A stretch of DNA of 64,000 nucleotides from Nocardiopsis flavescens (GTDB taxonomy: Bacteria > Actinomycetota > Actinomycetes > Streptosporangiales > Streptosporangiaceae). Positions 1 through 8,324 of the stretch are shown here, piece by piece; the stretch's first letter is position 1, and each line of letters opens with the position of its first letter. The notes under the pieces are model-generated. The model did no database searches. It was not told the origin of the DNA and worked only from the letters and a program-made list of their open reading frames with translations. Position numbers and translations under genes: made by a program. The stretch covers positions 1-64,000 of the forward strand of contig NZ_FQZK01000004.1 of the NCBI RefSeq assembly GCF_900141985.1, given 5' to 3'.

Positions 1-896
1 CGCAGCTTCTCGGTGACGGACATGTAGCCCGCGTGCGGGCCGCCGAAGCCGAGCGGGACGCCGAAGCGCTGGGTGGAGCCGACGGCGATGTCCGCGCCCA
101 GCGAGCCGGGGTCGCGGAGCAGGGTCAGCGCGAGGATGTCGGCGGCGACCACCGCCAGCGCGCCGCGCTCGTGGGCGGCGGCGATGACCGGGCCCGGGTC
201 GCGGACCGCGCCGCTGGAGGCCGGGTACTGGACCAGCACGCCGAAGGCCTCGCCCTCGGGCAGGCCCCGGGACAGGTCGGCGACGACGACCTCGATGCCC
301 AGCGGTTCGGCGCGGGTGCGCAGCACCTGGAGGGTCTGGGGCAGGACGTCGGAGTCGACGACGAAGACGTCCGCCCTGCTCTTGGAGGCGCGGCGGGACA
401 GGGTCATGGCCTCGGCCGCCGCGGTGGCCTCGTCCAGCAGGGAGGCGCCGGTGACGGGCAGACCGGTGAGGTCGGAGACCATGGTCTGGAAGTTGAGGAG
501 GGCCTCCAGGCGGCCCTGGGAGATCTCCGGCTGGTAGGGCGTGTAGGCCGTGTACCAGGCGGGGTTCTCCATGATGTTGCGCAGGATGACCGGCGGGGTG
601 AGGGTGCCGTGGTAGCCCTGGCCGATCAGGGGCTTGACGACGGTGTTGCGGTCGGCGAGGGCGCGCAGTTCCGCGAGGGCCTCGGCCTCGCCGACGGCCT
701 CGGGCAGGTCCAGCGGGGCGCTGCGGCCGGGGGCGCTGAGGATGGATCCGGGGACGGCGGCGGCCATGAGCTCGGCGGTGGAGCCGTGGCCGACGGTCTT
801 GAGCATCTCCTCGACGGCGCCGGGCGCGGGTCCGACGTGGCGGTCGGCGAACACCCGGGCGGGTGCGCCGGGGGCGTTCACGGGCTGGTCGGACAC
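1..896 (-). CDS. gcvP: Glycine dehydrogenase (decarboxylating), P protein, N-terminal part (cut by window edge)
   Basis: PLP-dependent P protein of the glycine cleavage system, which decarboxylates glycine and passes the aminomethyl group to GcvH in the cytoplasm. About 298 N-terminal residues are visible; the remainder lies left of base 1. The GTG at 896 is chosen because AGGAGGT lies just upstream (complement of 901-907). Family signatures are readable: FADRHVGP near residue 17, [16 protein letters not shown] in the middle, and [11 protein letters not shown] next to the window edge. The PLP lysine is in the missing half. A glycine riboswitch sits directly upstream, so expression should rise with glycine. 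The downstream MerR/DUF151/FHA genes match the order around mycobacterial gcvB. Identity is firm; only completeness is unknown. Confidence 0.95.
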   Translation of the reverse strand, partial: MSDQPVNAPGAPARVFADRHVGPAPGAVEEMLKTVGHGSTAELMAAAVPGSILSAPGRSAPLDLPEAVGEAEALAELRALADRNTVVKPLIGQGYHGTLTPPVILRNIMENPAWYTAYTPYQPEISQGRLEALLNFQTMVSDLTGLPVTGASLLDEATAAAEAMTLSRRASKSRADVFVVDSDVLPQTLQVLRTRAEPLGIEVVVADLSRGLPEGEAFGVLVQYPASSGAVRDPGPVIAAAHERGALAVVAADILALTLLRDPGSLGADIAVGSTQRFGVPLGFGGPHAGYMSVTEKL

Positions 897-939
897 GGAG
901 ACCTCCTGGTGACAGGGCCGATGCGGATCGGCGGTGTTC

Positions 940-1075
940 CTCACGGTCTCCCCCTCTGTCACCGGGCAGGCGGATGCCCAGGCTTCAGAGCGGCCTTCTC
1001 CGTGCGGTCCGTGGTGCCTGAGAGGTTACTGGGGAGTATTGCCCCGTCGGCGCCCCTGGGTCAGGGGTCTCTCCC
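940..1075 (-). ncRNA. Glycine riboswitch (gcvT element) in the gcvP leader
   Basis: On the minus strand the gcvP leader contains the hallmark blocks of a glycine aptamer in order: a GGGAGAG strand near 1075, GCCGACGGGGCAA around 1040-1055, the complementary CTCTCAGGC around 1015-1025, and a second-half block ending in GACAGAGGGGGAGA near 947-960. These are the conserved P1/P3 pieces of the family. The element ends about 45 bases before the gcvP start codon. One complete aptamer is clear, and the second half is shorter, like a reduced or ghost aptamer. Known family behaviour is activation of glycine cleavage genes when glycine is bound. Confidence 0.88.
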
Positions 1076-1249
1076 GCGCGGTATCGGCGGCCTGCTGACG
1101 CTGTGTTCACTTGTACGGACAGGGCGAATGTCGTTTTTCATCCCTGTTGTGATGACGACCGTACTCGATGAGGCGCCCCGGAGCCGAGTCCCCCCGCGCG
1201 TTGCGCGCGCCACCGTCCGCCGCCACCGGCCCGGACAGCGCGAGGGCCC

Positions 1250-1506
1250 GTGCGGCCGTCCCTCCGCACGGGCCCTCCACCGTCCTCTCTCGGACGGTCC
1301 CCGCGGGCCTTCACGGCCCCGCACCCTCTTCTCGGACACTCGCCCGCGGGCGGCCCGGACGGGGCGGGTGGAAAGGGGCGGGGCCCGCGCGGCCGTCCTC
1401 CGCACGGACCCCTCCCCCCTCCCTCTCGGACAGGGTTCGAGGAGGGGTTCGCGCGGCCGTCCTCCGCACGAACCCCTCGTCCCTCACTCTTTCATCCCTC
1501 TCGGAC
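1250..1506. repeat. Three imperfect ~50-bp repeats between gcvP leader and merR
   Basis: The block GCGGCCGTCCTCCGCACG followed by a pyrimidine-rich tract and CTCTCGGAC occurs three times: about 1250-1302, 1387-1432 and 1450-1506. Each copy can form a small hairpin (for example GTGCGG pairing with CCGCAC at 1250-1268). The repeats fill most of the 1080-1538 gap, in which I see no gene. They could be duplicated terminator-like hairpins downstream of the MerR gene or a local REP-like element. Confidence 0.6.
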
Positions 1507-1538
1507 GATCCGCGGCCGCACCGCCGTCGCGCGCCGGA

Positions 1539-2129
1539 CTACCCGATGCGTCGCTCGCGCCGCCGCGCCAGCTCGTCCACCGCGGCCGCGGGGGGCGCCG
1601 GGGGCAGGTCGCCGCGCTCCTCGGCCGGGACCACGCCCAGGGCCTCCTCCAGCTCCCGCCAGACGTTGGCCAGCGCCAGCCCGAACATGCCCTGGCCGCG
1701 CTGCATGAGGTCGACGACCTCCTCGGGGGAGGTGCACTCGTAGACGCTGACGCCGTCGCTCATCAGGGTGATGCGGGCCAGCTCGGGGGCGGGCCGGCCG
1801 CGCAGGTGGTCGACGGCGGTGCGGATCTGCTGGAGGGATATCCCCGTGTCCAGCAGCCGCTTGGCCACCTTGAGCAGCAGGACGTCGGGGAGGCTGTACA
1901 GGGGGGCGCGGTGGGCACCGGTGCGCACGCTCGGCTCCACCAGGCCCGTCCTGGCCCAGTAGTCGAGCTGGCGATAGGTGATCCCGGCGGCCGTACAGGC
2001 CGCGGGACCGCGATACCCGACGTCCATAGGCAGCGCCACGTCCTCTTCGCACGGTAGGCCCTGCTGCCCCGCTAGCCGCAGCGCGGACCGCCTGTCATGG
2101 GGTTCCCGCTTGCCGCTCGCTACCGCCAC
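1539..2129 (-). CDS. MerR-family transcriptional regulator (Rv1830-like)
   Basis: DNA-binding regulator of about 196 residues. The core reads GYRGPAACTAAGITYRQLDYWARTGL followed by a RLYS-type wing region (here PLYSLPDVLLLKVAKRLL), the winged-helix part of MerR proteins. A distinctive C-terminal part (VSVYECTSPEEVVDLM) matches the actinobacterial subfamily that includes M. tuberculosis Rv1830. The start is taken at GTG 2129 because GGAGGT lies 5 nt upstream and the encoded QQGLPCEEDV segment before the core is conserved in relatives. An internal ATG at 2027 or an upstream ATG at 2213 are alternatives. It sits between the DUF151 gene and gcvP, the same relative order as in mycobacteria. The target genes are not visible from sequence. 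Confidence 0.88.
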   Translation of the reverse strand: MAVASGKREPHDRRSALRLAGQQGLPCEEDVALPMDVGYRGPAACTAAGITYRQLDYWARTGLVEPSVRTGAHRAPLYSLPDVLLLKVAKRLLDTGISLQQIRTAVDHLRGRPAPELARITLMSDGVSVYECTSPEEVVDLMQRGQGMFGLALANVWRELEEALGVVPAEERGDLPPAPPAAAVDELARRRERRIG

Positions 2130-2443
2130 GCCGACCTCCGGCTTCTCGTCCCGCGGCGGTCTCGACAGGGGATGTCCACAGAGGGAACGGGTGCGCCGCG
2201 GGTTCCACTGCACCGACCGTAGGACGACCGGAGGGCAGCGTCAACGACACCCCTCGGCGCGTCGCCAAGTGCGAGCCCCCGGGTGTCGCGGAGCCGCGGT
2301 GCCCGCGCGGTGCGCGCGCACGCCGTTTTTCGGCCCCGACCACGACGATCACTTCCCCGTCCCCAATCTAACACCGTGGACCCGGAACGAAGCCGCAGGT
2401 CGCAGCCGTGTTCCGGGTCGGATCCCGAGCGCCCGTCCCCGGT

Positions 2444-2917
2444 TCACTCCGTACGGCGCCCGAAGTCCTCGGGCGAGATGTTGTCGAGGAATTCCCGGAA
2501 CGCCTCGACCTGGTCCTCCTGCTCGTCCGGGATGGGCATCCCGGCCTCGTCGATCACGTCCTCGTGCGCGTAGATCGGGGTCCCGGTCCGCAGCGCCAGC
2601 GCGATGGAGTCCGAGGGCCGGGCGCTCACCTCGGTGCCGTTGCTGAACACGAGTTCGGCGTAGAAGATGCCGTCGTTCAGCCCGGTGATGTTCACCGTGG
2701 TGAGCTGGGTCCCCAGGGCGTCCAGGACGTCCCTGAAAAGGTCGTGGGTGAGCGGGCGCGCCGGGACCACGCCCTGCTGTGCGAGCGCGATCGCGGTCGC
2801 CTCCACCCCGCCGATCCAGATCGTGAGGTAGCGATCCCCGTCGGATTCCTTGAGGAGGATTATCGGTTGGTTCGAGGGCATCTCAACCCGGACGCCGACG
2901 AACTCCATGTGCTTCAC
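2444..2917 (-). CDS. DUF151 / bifunctional nuclease family protein (Rv1829-like)
   Basis: About 157 residues with the DUF151 core: VGVRVEMPSNQPIILLKE at the N terminus, YLTIWIGGVEATAIALAQQG, then a SARPSDSIALALRTGTPIYA block. Plant members of this family have been reported with RNase/DNase activity; the bacterial role is unsettled. The GTG at 2917 is preferred because GGAG lies 5 nt upstream; it gives MKHMEFVGV, one short step before the conserved core. Longer frames to 3007 add no recognisable sequence. It lies 97 bases downstream of the FHA gene and upstream of the MerR gene, matching the order of mycobacterial Rv1827-Rv1830 except that no second MerR gene (Rv1828 type) separates FHA and DUF151 here. 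Confidence 0.88.
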   Translation of the reverse strand: MKHMEFVGVRVEMPSNQPIILLKESDGDRYLTIWIGGVEATAIALAQQGVVPARPLTHDLFRDVLDALGTQLTTVNITGLNDGIFYAELVFSNGTEVSARPSDSIALALRTGTPIYAHEDVIDEAGMPIPDEQEDQVEAFREFLDNISPEDFGRRTE

Positions 2918-3103
2918 AGCGGCTCCGTCCCACGAGTCGTCATGCCGGATATGGGCGCTCGTCCCTGTATCCCCCGTTGGATCAGGACCCGAGGGCGAAA
3001 TCGGCACCCTTCGTTACAAAGCTGTCCGGCGGCGGGGGGCCGCAAACCTTCCCGGCCCCGGCCGCCGCCGTCAACTGTGCGCGCGCACGCCCGATACCTC
3101 TCC

Positions 3104-3646
3104 TCAGCGGCGCGGCTTGGTCATCAGCACCATCCGGAACTTGCCGATCTGGATCTCGTCGCCGCCGCCCAGCTCGGCCTCGTCCACCGGCTCCCGGTTG
3201 ACGTAGGTGCCGTTGAGGCTGCCCACGTCGCGGACGCCGAAACCGTTGCCGCGGCGGAAGAACTCGACGTGACGACGTGAAACGGTGACGTCGTCGAGGA
3301 AGATGTCGCTGTTGGGGTGGCGCCCGGCGGTCGTGACGTCGTTCTCCAGCAGGAAACGACTGCCGGCGTTGGGGCCGCGCTTCACCACCAGAAGAGCCGT
3401 GCCGGCGGGCAGGGCGTCGACGTTGGTGGGGTCGACACCGCCCGCGTCATCACCGGAGTCCTCCTCCTCCAGGGCCTGTATGCCGGAGATGGAAATGGTG
3501 GACGTGACGTCTCCGGCGGACTCCCCGCTCCCGGCGGGCCGTGGACCCGGCTGTCCGTCCCTGCGGACGGGGGTCCCACAGTGGGAGCAGAAACGGGCAT
3601 CATCCGCAACGGCGTGACCGCACTGCGTGCAGTAAACGCTCGACAT
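3104..3646 (-). CDS. Zinc-ribbon FHA-domain protein, GarA/OdhI-like
   Basis: 180-residue signalling protein. Residues 6-23 form a CxxC...CxxC zinc ribbon (CTQC, CSHC). Residues 80-175 are an FHA phosphothreonine-binding domain with GRHPNSDIFLDD, VSRRHVEF and SLNGTYVN. Between them, DVTSTISISG (residues 46-55) occupies the place of the N-terminal ETTS phosphorylation motif of GarA/OdhI, which switches that protein between kinase-bound and autoinhibited forms. Whether it controls 2-oxoglutarate metabolism here is inference from family and gene order. ATG 3646 is preceded by AGGAGG at a longish 12-nt spacing. The zinc ribbon differs from mycobacterial GarA but is common in other actinobacteria. 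Confidence 0.88.
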   Translation of the reverse strand: MSSVYCTQCGHAVADDARFCSHCGTPVRRDGQPGPRPAGSGESAGDVTSTISISGIQALEEEDSGDDAGGVDPTNVDALPAGTALLVVKRGPNAGSRFLLENDVTTAGRHPNSDIFLDDVTVSRRHVEFFRRGNGFGVRDVGSLNGTYVNREPVDEAELGGGDEIQIGKFRMVLMTKPRR

Positions 3647-4260
3647 AGGTCGGCTCGGCCTCCTACCGCACGGGGCGGTGCTTGATTCGGCTGATCGGTG
3701 GCACGTTCCGGCCGCTGCACGGGCGAGGGGCCCGCACGGTGTCCGGAACGCGGCGAGACGGTCCGCTGTCGCGGCAGCGGCGCGCCCCGCAAGGTCGGTC
3801 GCTAGGTCTCATCCCCCATGTTGTACTCCTTGTCACCCCCGACGGGGCCCGCCCTCGCGGAAAAGCCCGTGTGGTAGGCGACGCGGCACCCCAGGGAACA
3901 CTCGACTTTAAACCATATCCCTGTCCGGGAAGGGTTTCGCTCCCCGACGGCCTGCCGTGGACACCCCGCCGCGCGAGCGGTGGGAGAACGGCGGATCCGG
4001 TGCCCTGAGCACCGACTCCACCCCCGGACGGCCCCGACGAGAAGAGGCACCTGTTCTGATACCGATGCCCGCGAGGGGGTTTTGGTTCGCTTCCGATCCC
4101 CACGGATTCACCTCGCCGCCGCCGTACCGCCACGACCTGTCGTTATGTCCAGTTTAGCCAGGAGGCGCGGCTTGGCCAGCGGCCCTCAGGGCCGCGGCCC
4201 GCCCCGTACGCGCGAGGGGGGTGCGGGCCACGTGGCCCGCACCCCGCTCGGACGCCGAGG
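3647..4260. other. Intergenic region without a recognised gene
   Basis: Open frames here on both strands have arginine/proline-rich shadow composition and no recognisable domain. A less GC-rich pocket at about 3896-3925 (TTTAAA, ATATGG on the minus strand) and a GTGACA...TACAAC arrangement near 3825-3850 could hold minus-strand promoter elements for the FHA gene. No terminator or RNA was recognised. Confidence 0.4.
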
Positions 4261-6804
4261 TCAGCCCTCGGCGCGCTCCACCACGTTCGCCCACTCACCG
4301 ATCAGGCGGTGCGCGGTGTCCGGGTCGGGACCTTCGGCCCAAAGATGGGTGACGGCCTCAGCGGTATCCGGCAGCACCAGCGCCCAGCTCCCGTCGGGCT
4401 CGATGGCCCGCACCCCGTCGGTCGTGTCCAGCTCCCGGTCGCCCGCGGCCTCCACCACGGCCCGCATGACGCTGCCCTTGACCGCCCAGGGGGTGGGCAC
4501 CGACCGGCGCAGCAGGTGCGCCCGCGGGATGGCCCCCTCGATGCGGCTGAGCGGGCTGCGGGTGCGCGCCACCAGCCCCAGCAGCCGGACGAAGGCCGCG
4601 ATGCCGTCGCCGGTGGGGCTGAACTCGGGGATGACGAAGACGCCACGGCCGTCCCCGGCCAGGATCACGTCCTCGCCCTGCTGCACGGTCTTGGTGAGCT
4701 CGTTGGTGGCCGTGGCCGTCCACAGCACCTCGACCCCGTGGGCCCGCGCCACCTGCTCGGCCACGCGGGTCGTGGTCACCGGCAGCGCCACGCTGCCGCC
4801 CTTGCGCTCGGCGCACACCAGGTCCAGGACCGTGAGCAGGGCGCGCTCGCCGTCGACCAGCTCGCCCTTCTCGTCCACGATGGAGAGCCGCTCGGCGACC
4901 GGGTCGAAGCGGACCCCGAAGTCGGCCCCCGAGTTGGCGACCAGCTCGCCCAGGCGCTGCAGGTCCCGGTTGCGCTTGGCCGCGGTGTCGGTGGGCGAGT
5001 CCTCGTCCAGCCGGTTGTTGACGGTGAGCACGTCCACGCCGATCCGGCCCAGCAGGGAGGGCAGGATGAGCGAGCCGCTACCGCCCGCGCAGTCCACCAC
5101 GACCTTCAGGTCCGCCTCGGCGACCCCGGAGGTGTCCACCGCCCGCAGCAGGTCGTGGGCGTAGTTCTCCACGTTGCGCGAGGGGAAGGTCAGCTCGCCG
5201 ATCTCCCCGGGGAAGGCCCGCCGGTACTCGGCCCGGGAGAACACCCGGTCGAGCTTGCGCTGGGCCGCCGGGGACAGGTCGGCGCCGTCGGAGTCCAGGA
5301 ACAGGATGTCCACCGACTCCGGGTCGCCCGGGGTCGTGCGCACGGTGATGCCGCCGCTGACCCCGCCCTGGGAGGTGTGGAAGCGGGCCGCCGGCAGCGG
5401 CACCACCTCCAGGTCGCGCACCTCGATGGCGGCGGCCGTCAGGGCGCTGATGATCGCCCGCTTGAGCGTGCGGGCCGCGCGCGAGACGTCGCGCGAGGTG
5501 GTGACGATCGCGCCCTTCTTGAGGGTGGTGGCGTAGGCGTTGGCCAGCCGGACCGCGAGCTCGGGCGTGATCTCCACGTTGATCAGGCCCGAGACGCCGC
5601 GGGGGCCGAACAGGGACCGCTGCCCGCGCGACTCCCAGATGACGTTGGTGCTGACGACCGCGCCGGCCTCGATGGTCTTGAACGGGTAGACCTTGACGTC
5701 GTTGTGGAGGTAGGCCTCGGACTCGATGACGCAGTCCTCGCCCACGACCGCGCCCTCCTCGATCCGGGCCGCCGCCATGACGTCGGTGTTCTTGCCGATC
5801 ACCGCGCCGCGCAGGTTGGCCCCGCGGCCGATGAAGACGTTGTCGTGGAGCACGGTGCGGTGCGCGAAGGCCTCCGCGCGCACCACGGCGTTGCTGCCCA
5901 CCACGGTGTACTCGCGCAGCTCGGCCCCGGCCTCCACCTTGGCGTAGTCGCCGATGTAGAGCGGGCCCTTGAGCACGGCCTCGGCGGAGACCTGGGCGCC
6001 CTCGCCGACCCACACGCCCGGGGAGACCTCGAACCCGTCGATCTCCACGTCGACCTTGCCCGAGAGCACGTCGGCCTGGGCGCTGAGATAGCTCTCGTGG
6101 GTGCCCACGTCCTCCCAGTAGCCGTCCGCGATGTAGCCGTAGAGGGGCTCCCCCTCCTCCAGGAGCTCGGGGAAGACGTCGCCGGACCAGTCGACGGACA
6201 CGCCCGCGGCGACCCGCTCCAGGACCTCGGGCTCCATGATGTAGATGCCGGTGTTGACGGTGTCGGAGAAGACCTGGCCCCAGGTGGGCTTCTCCAGGAA
6301 GCGCTGGATGCGCCCCTGCTCGTCGACGATGATGATGCCGAACTCCAGCGGGTTGGGGACCCGCTTGAGGGCGATGGTGACCTTGGCCCCCTTCTCCCGG
6401 TGGAAGCGCACCATGTCGGTGAGGTCGATGTCGGTGAGCGCGTCGCCGGAGATGACGATGAACGGCTCCCCGCGCAGGTGGTCCTCGGCGTTCTTGACGC
6501 TGCCGGCGGTGCCGAGCGGGACCTCCTCGGCGACGTAGTGGAGCTTCATGCCCAGCTCTTCGCCGTCGCCGAAGTAGTTGCGGATCAGGGTGGCCAGGAA
6601 CTGGACGGTGACCACCGTCTCGGTGAAACCGTGCTTGCGCAGGAGCCGCAGCACGTGCTCCATGATGGGTTTGTTGACCACCGGCAGCAGGGGTTTGGGC
6701 TGGTTGGCCGTCATGGGGCGCAGGCGGGTGCCCTCGCCCCCGGCCATGACGACCGCCTTCATCGGCGGCGAGGGCTCCGGTGCGTCCTCTGCTCGGTCGG
6801 TCAT
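4261..6804 (-). CDS. Sugar-1-phosphate nucleotidyltransferase fused to a degenerate phosphomannomutase domain
   Basis: About 847 residues in three parts. Residues 15-250 are a nucleotidyltransferase with KAVVMAGGEGTRLRPMT and VVNKPIMEHVL, the nucleotide-binding and sugar-binding motifs of mannose-1-phosphate guanylyltransferases. Residues 270-400 are hexapeptide (left-handed beta-helix) repeats. Residues 400-847 follow the phosphohexomutase fold, but the phosphoserine loop TASHNP is replaced by VRTTPGDP and the metal loop DGDGDR by FDPVAER. The second enzyme half therefore looks catalytically dead, as in actinobacterial relatives annotated ManB/ManC. GDP-mannose supply is the likely role of the first half. 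The ATG at 6804 follows GGAGG with 8-nt spacing; upstream in-frame sequence is not conserved. Confidence 0.85.
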   Translation of the reverse strand: MTDRAEDAPEPSPPMKAVVMAGGEGTRLRPMTANQPKPLLPVVNKPIMEHVLRLLRKHGFTETVVTVQFLATLIRNYFGDGEELGMKLHYVAEEVPLGTAGSVKNAEDHLRGEPFIVISGDALTDIDLTDMVRFHREKGAKVTIALKRVPNPLEFGIIIVDEQGRIQRFLEKPTWGQVFSDTVNTGIYIMEPEVLERVAAGVSVDWSGDVFPELLEEGEPLYGYIADGYWEDVGTHESYLSAQADVLSGKVDVEIDGFEVSPGVWVGEGAQVSAEAVLKGPLYIGDYAKVEAGAELREYTVVGSNAVVRAEAFAHRTVLHDNVFIGRGANLRGAVIGKNTDVMAAARIEEGAVVGEDCVIESEAYLHNDVKVYPFKTIEAGAVVSTNVIWESRGQRSLFGPRGVSGLINVEITPELAVRLANAYATTLKKGAIVTTSRDVSRAARTLKRAIISALTAAAIEVRDLEVVPLPAARFHTSQGGVSGGITVRTTPGDPESVDILFLDSDGADLSPAAQRKLDRVFSRAEYRRAFPGEIGELTFPSRNVENYAHDLLRAVDTSGVAEADLKVVVDCAGGSGSLILPSLLGRIGVDVLTVNNRLDEDSPTDTAAKRNRDLQRLGELVANSGADFGVRFDPVAERLSIVDEKGELVDGERALLTVLDLVCAERKGGSVALPVTTTRVAEQVARAHGVEVLWTATATNELTKTVQQGEDVILAGDGRGVFVIPEFSPTGDGIAAFVRLLGLVARTRSPLSRIEGAIPRAHLLRRSVPTPWAVKGSVMRAVVEAAGDRELDTTDGVRAIEPDGSWALVLPDTAEAVTHLWAEGPDPDTAHRLIGEWANVVERAEG

Positions 6805-6957
6805 CGTGCGCACCTCCGCCCGGCGGGGGCGTGGGGCGCCGCTGAGGGTAGGTGTTCGGAGCGCGCGGCCGATCGCGCGGTGGGACATGTTCTCATGGCG
6901 GAGACGACACTCCCTTTCGATCCGACAGGACTCGCGGTGAGCCGGTCCGTCGTCGGG

Positions 6958-7710
6958 TCAGGACCCGGTCCGCCCCTGTTCCCGGCCGGGGAGGCCGGGA
7001 CCGTCGGCGCCCGCGCCGGGTTCTCCGTCGGCGGTCGCCTGGGCGGCGGGATCGGACCGACCCGGTTCGAGGCCGCGAACGGGGTCGCCGTCCCCGGCGG
7101 CCCGGTGGCCGCCGGCGTGATCGGCGCGCTCGTCGCGGCGGGTCTGGGCCATCAGGCGCAGTCCCTGAACGGCGTACAGCAGTCCGGCCCACCAATAGAG
7201 AGCCGTTCCCCAGAGCGCGAAGGCCCAACCCATAATCCGCGCCACATCTCCGACGAGGTTGGTGTAACCCGCGATGAACAGCAGCGGGAAGGCGTAGAGG
7301 AGGCACAGGGTGGCGGCCTTGCCCGCGAAGTTCACCGGCAGGGGCCCGTAGCCGAAATACCGCAGCAGGGGCAGGGCTCCGAGGATGAGGACGTCGCGCA
7401 GGACGAGGATGGCCATGAGCCACCACGGGACGATGTCGCGCACGACCAGCCCCAGCAGGGCGGCGAAGATGTAGAGGCGGTCGGCCAGCGGGTCGAGCAC
7501 GGTGCCCAGGCGGGAGGTCTGGTTCCAGGCCCGGGCGATCTTGCCGTCGAGCCAGTCGCTGAGGCCGGCGAAGGCGAGCACGACGAGCGCCCACCAGTCG
7601 GCCTGCGGCACCAGCACGAGCCACAGGAAGAGCGGGACGCCCAGCAGCCGGAGCATGCTCAGCAGATTGGGAACCGTCCAGATACGGTCACCGACCGCCG
7701 GACCGGCCAC
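6958..7710 (-). CDS. CDP-alcohol phosphatidyltransferase family membrane protein (PgsA-like)
   Basis: About 250 residues. The family motif DG-x2-AR-x8-G-x3-D-x3-D is complete in SDWLDGKIARAWNQTSRLG followed by TVLDPLADR near residues 60-90. Several hydrophobic segments fit a 5-6 helix inner-membrane enzyme that transfers a phosphatidyl group from CDP-diacylglycerol to an alcohol. The acceptor (glycerol phosphate, inositol phosphate or other) cannot be told from sequence. The last 60 residues are a charged, glycine/proline-rich tail. GTG 7710 is chosen for its GGGAGG at 4-nt spacing; ATG 7755 is an alternative with no clear SD. It lies 153 bases downstream of the nucleotidyltransferase gene on the same strand. 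Confidence 0.85.
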   Translation of the reverse strand: MAGPAVGDRIWTVPNLLSMLRLLGVPLFLWLVLVPQADWWALVVLAFAGLSDWLDGKIARAWNQTSRLGTVLDPLADRLYIFAALLGLVVRDIVPWWLMAILVLRDVLILGALPLLRYFGYGPLPVNFAGKAATLCLLYAFPLLFIAGYTNLVGDVARIMGWAFALWGTALYWWAGLLYAVQGLRLMAQTRRDERADHAGGHRAAGDGDPVRGLEPGRSDPAAQATADGEPGAGADGPGLPGREQGRTGS

Positions 7711-8015
7711 GTCGCCTCCCGCCTCGCGTCTTCCATCTTCCGCGGATCGCCCCATGCCGCCAACGATAACGGTCCGAAGTGTCGTTTCCCGACACCGCGG
7801 GCCCCCTCTCTCCCCGTGGCCCGGCGGGCGGTCGCCCGCCCATCGTACCCCGCGGCATTCCGCACTGTTTGGACGATATGTCGGTTTCATGGCGCGGGGC
7901 GCTCCCCCGCCCCGCCTCCCCCAGGCCGAACGAATCACGGCCCGCGCCGGTTCCCCGCCCGGCCGGGCCGCGGCGGGTACGCTGCGCGGACCGACACCGA
8001 ACACGGGAGGAACCC

Positions 8016-8312
8016 ATGCTCGTCGCCTTCTCCGTCAGCCCCCAGGGCACCGGCGAATCCGTCGCCCCGGCCGTGGCCCGCGCCGTCAAGGTCGTGCGCG
8101 ACAGCGGGCTGGCGCACCGCACCGACGCCATGTTCACCACCGTCGAGGGCGAGTGGGACGAGGTGATGGCCGTGGTCAAGGCCGCCACCGAGGCCGCGGG
8201 CGAGGGCGCCGGGCGCGTGTCCCTGGTCCTCAAGGCCGACATCCGGCCCGGCGTCACCGGCGCGCTGGAGGGCAAGGTCGAGGCCGTGGAGCGCGAGCTG
8301 CGCGGCCTCTGA
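8016..8312 (+). CDS. MTH1187/DUF77-family thiamine-binding-like protein
   Basis: Small 98-residue cytoplasmic protein with a ferredoxin-like alternating alpha/beta pattern: [20 protein letters not shown] at the start, a [25 protein letters not shown] middle and a [12 protein letters not shown] strand. This is the MTH1187/YkoF-like family, some members of which bind thiamine. GGGAGG lies just before ATG 8016. It is divergent from the phosphatidyltransferase gene and convergent with the amine oxidase gene 12 bases downstream. No thiamine genes or TPP riboswitch are nearby, so ligand binding is an inference from the family. Confidence 0.8.
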   Translation: MLVAFSVSPQGTGESVAPAVARAVKVVRDSGLAHRTDAMFTTVEGEWDEVMAVVKAATEAAGEGAGRVSLVLKADIRPGVTGALEGKVEAVERELRGL

Positions 8313-8324
8313 GGCCCGGCCGCC

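Noticed and set aside
33-2057. Plus-strand frame at the left edge
   Set aside because: Antisense of gcvP and the merR gene, crossing the riboswitch.
3802-4050. Possible 82-codon gene upstream of the FHA gene
   Set aside because: No conserved core, no SD at a start codon, and likely part of the promoter region.
4309-8166. Very long plus-strand open frame (over 1200 codons) opposite the nucleotidyltransferase and phosphatidyltransferase genes
   Set aside because: Composition is Gly/Asp/His/Val-rich antisense of high-GC codons, no domain, and the opposite strand has recognisable families.
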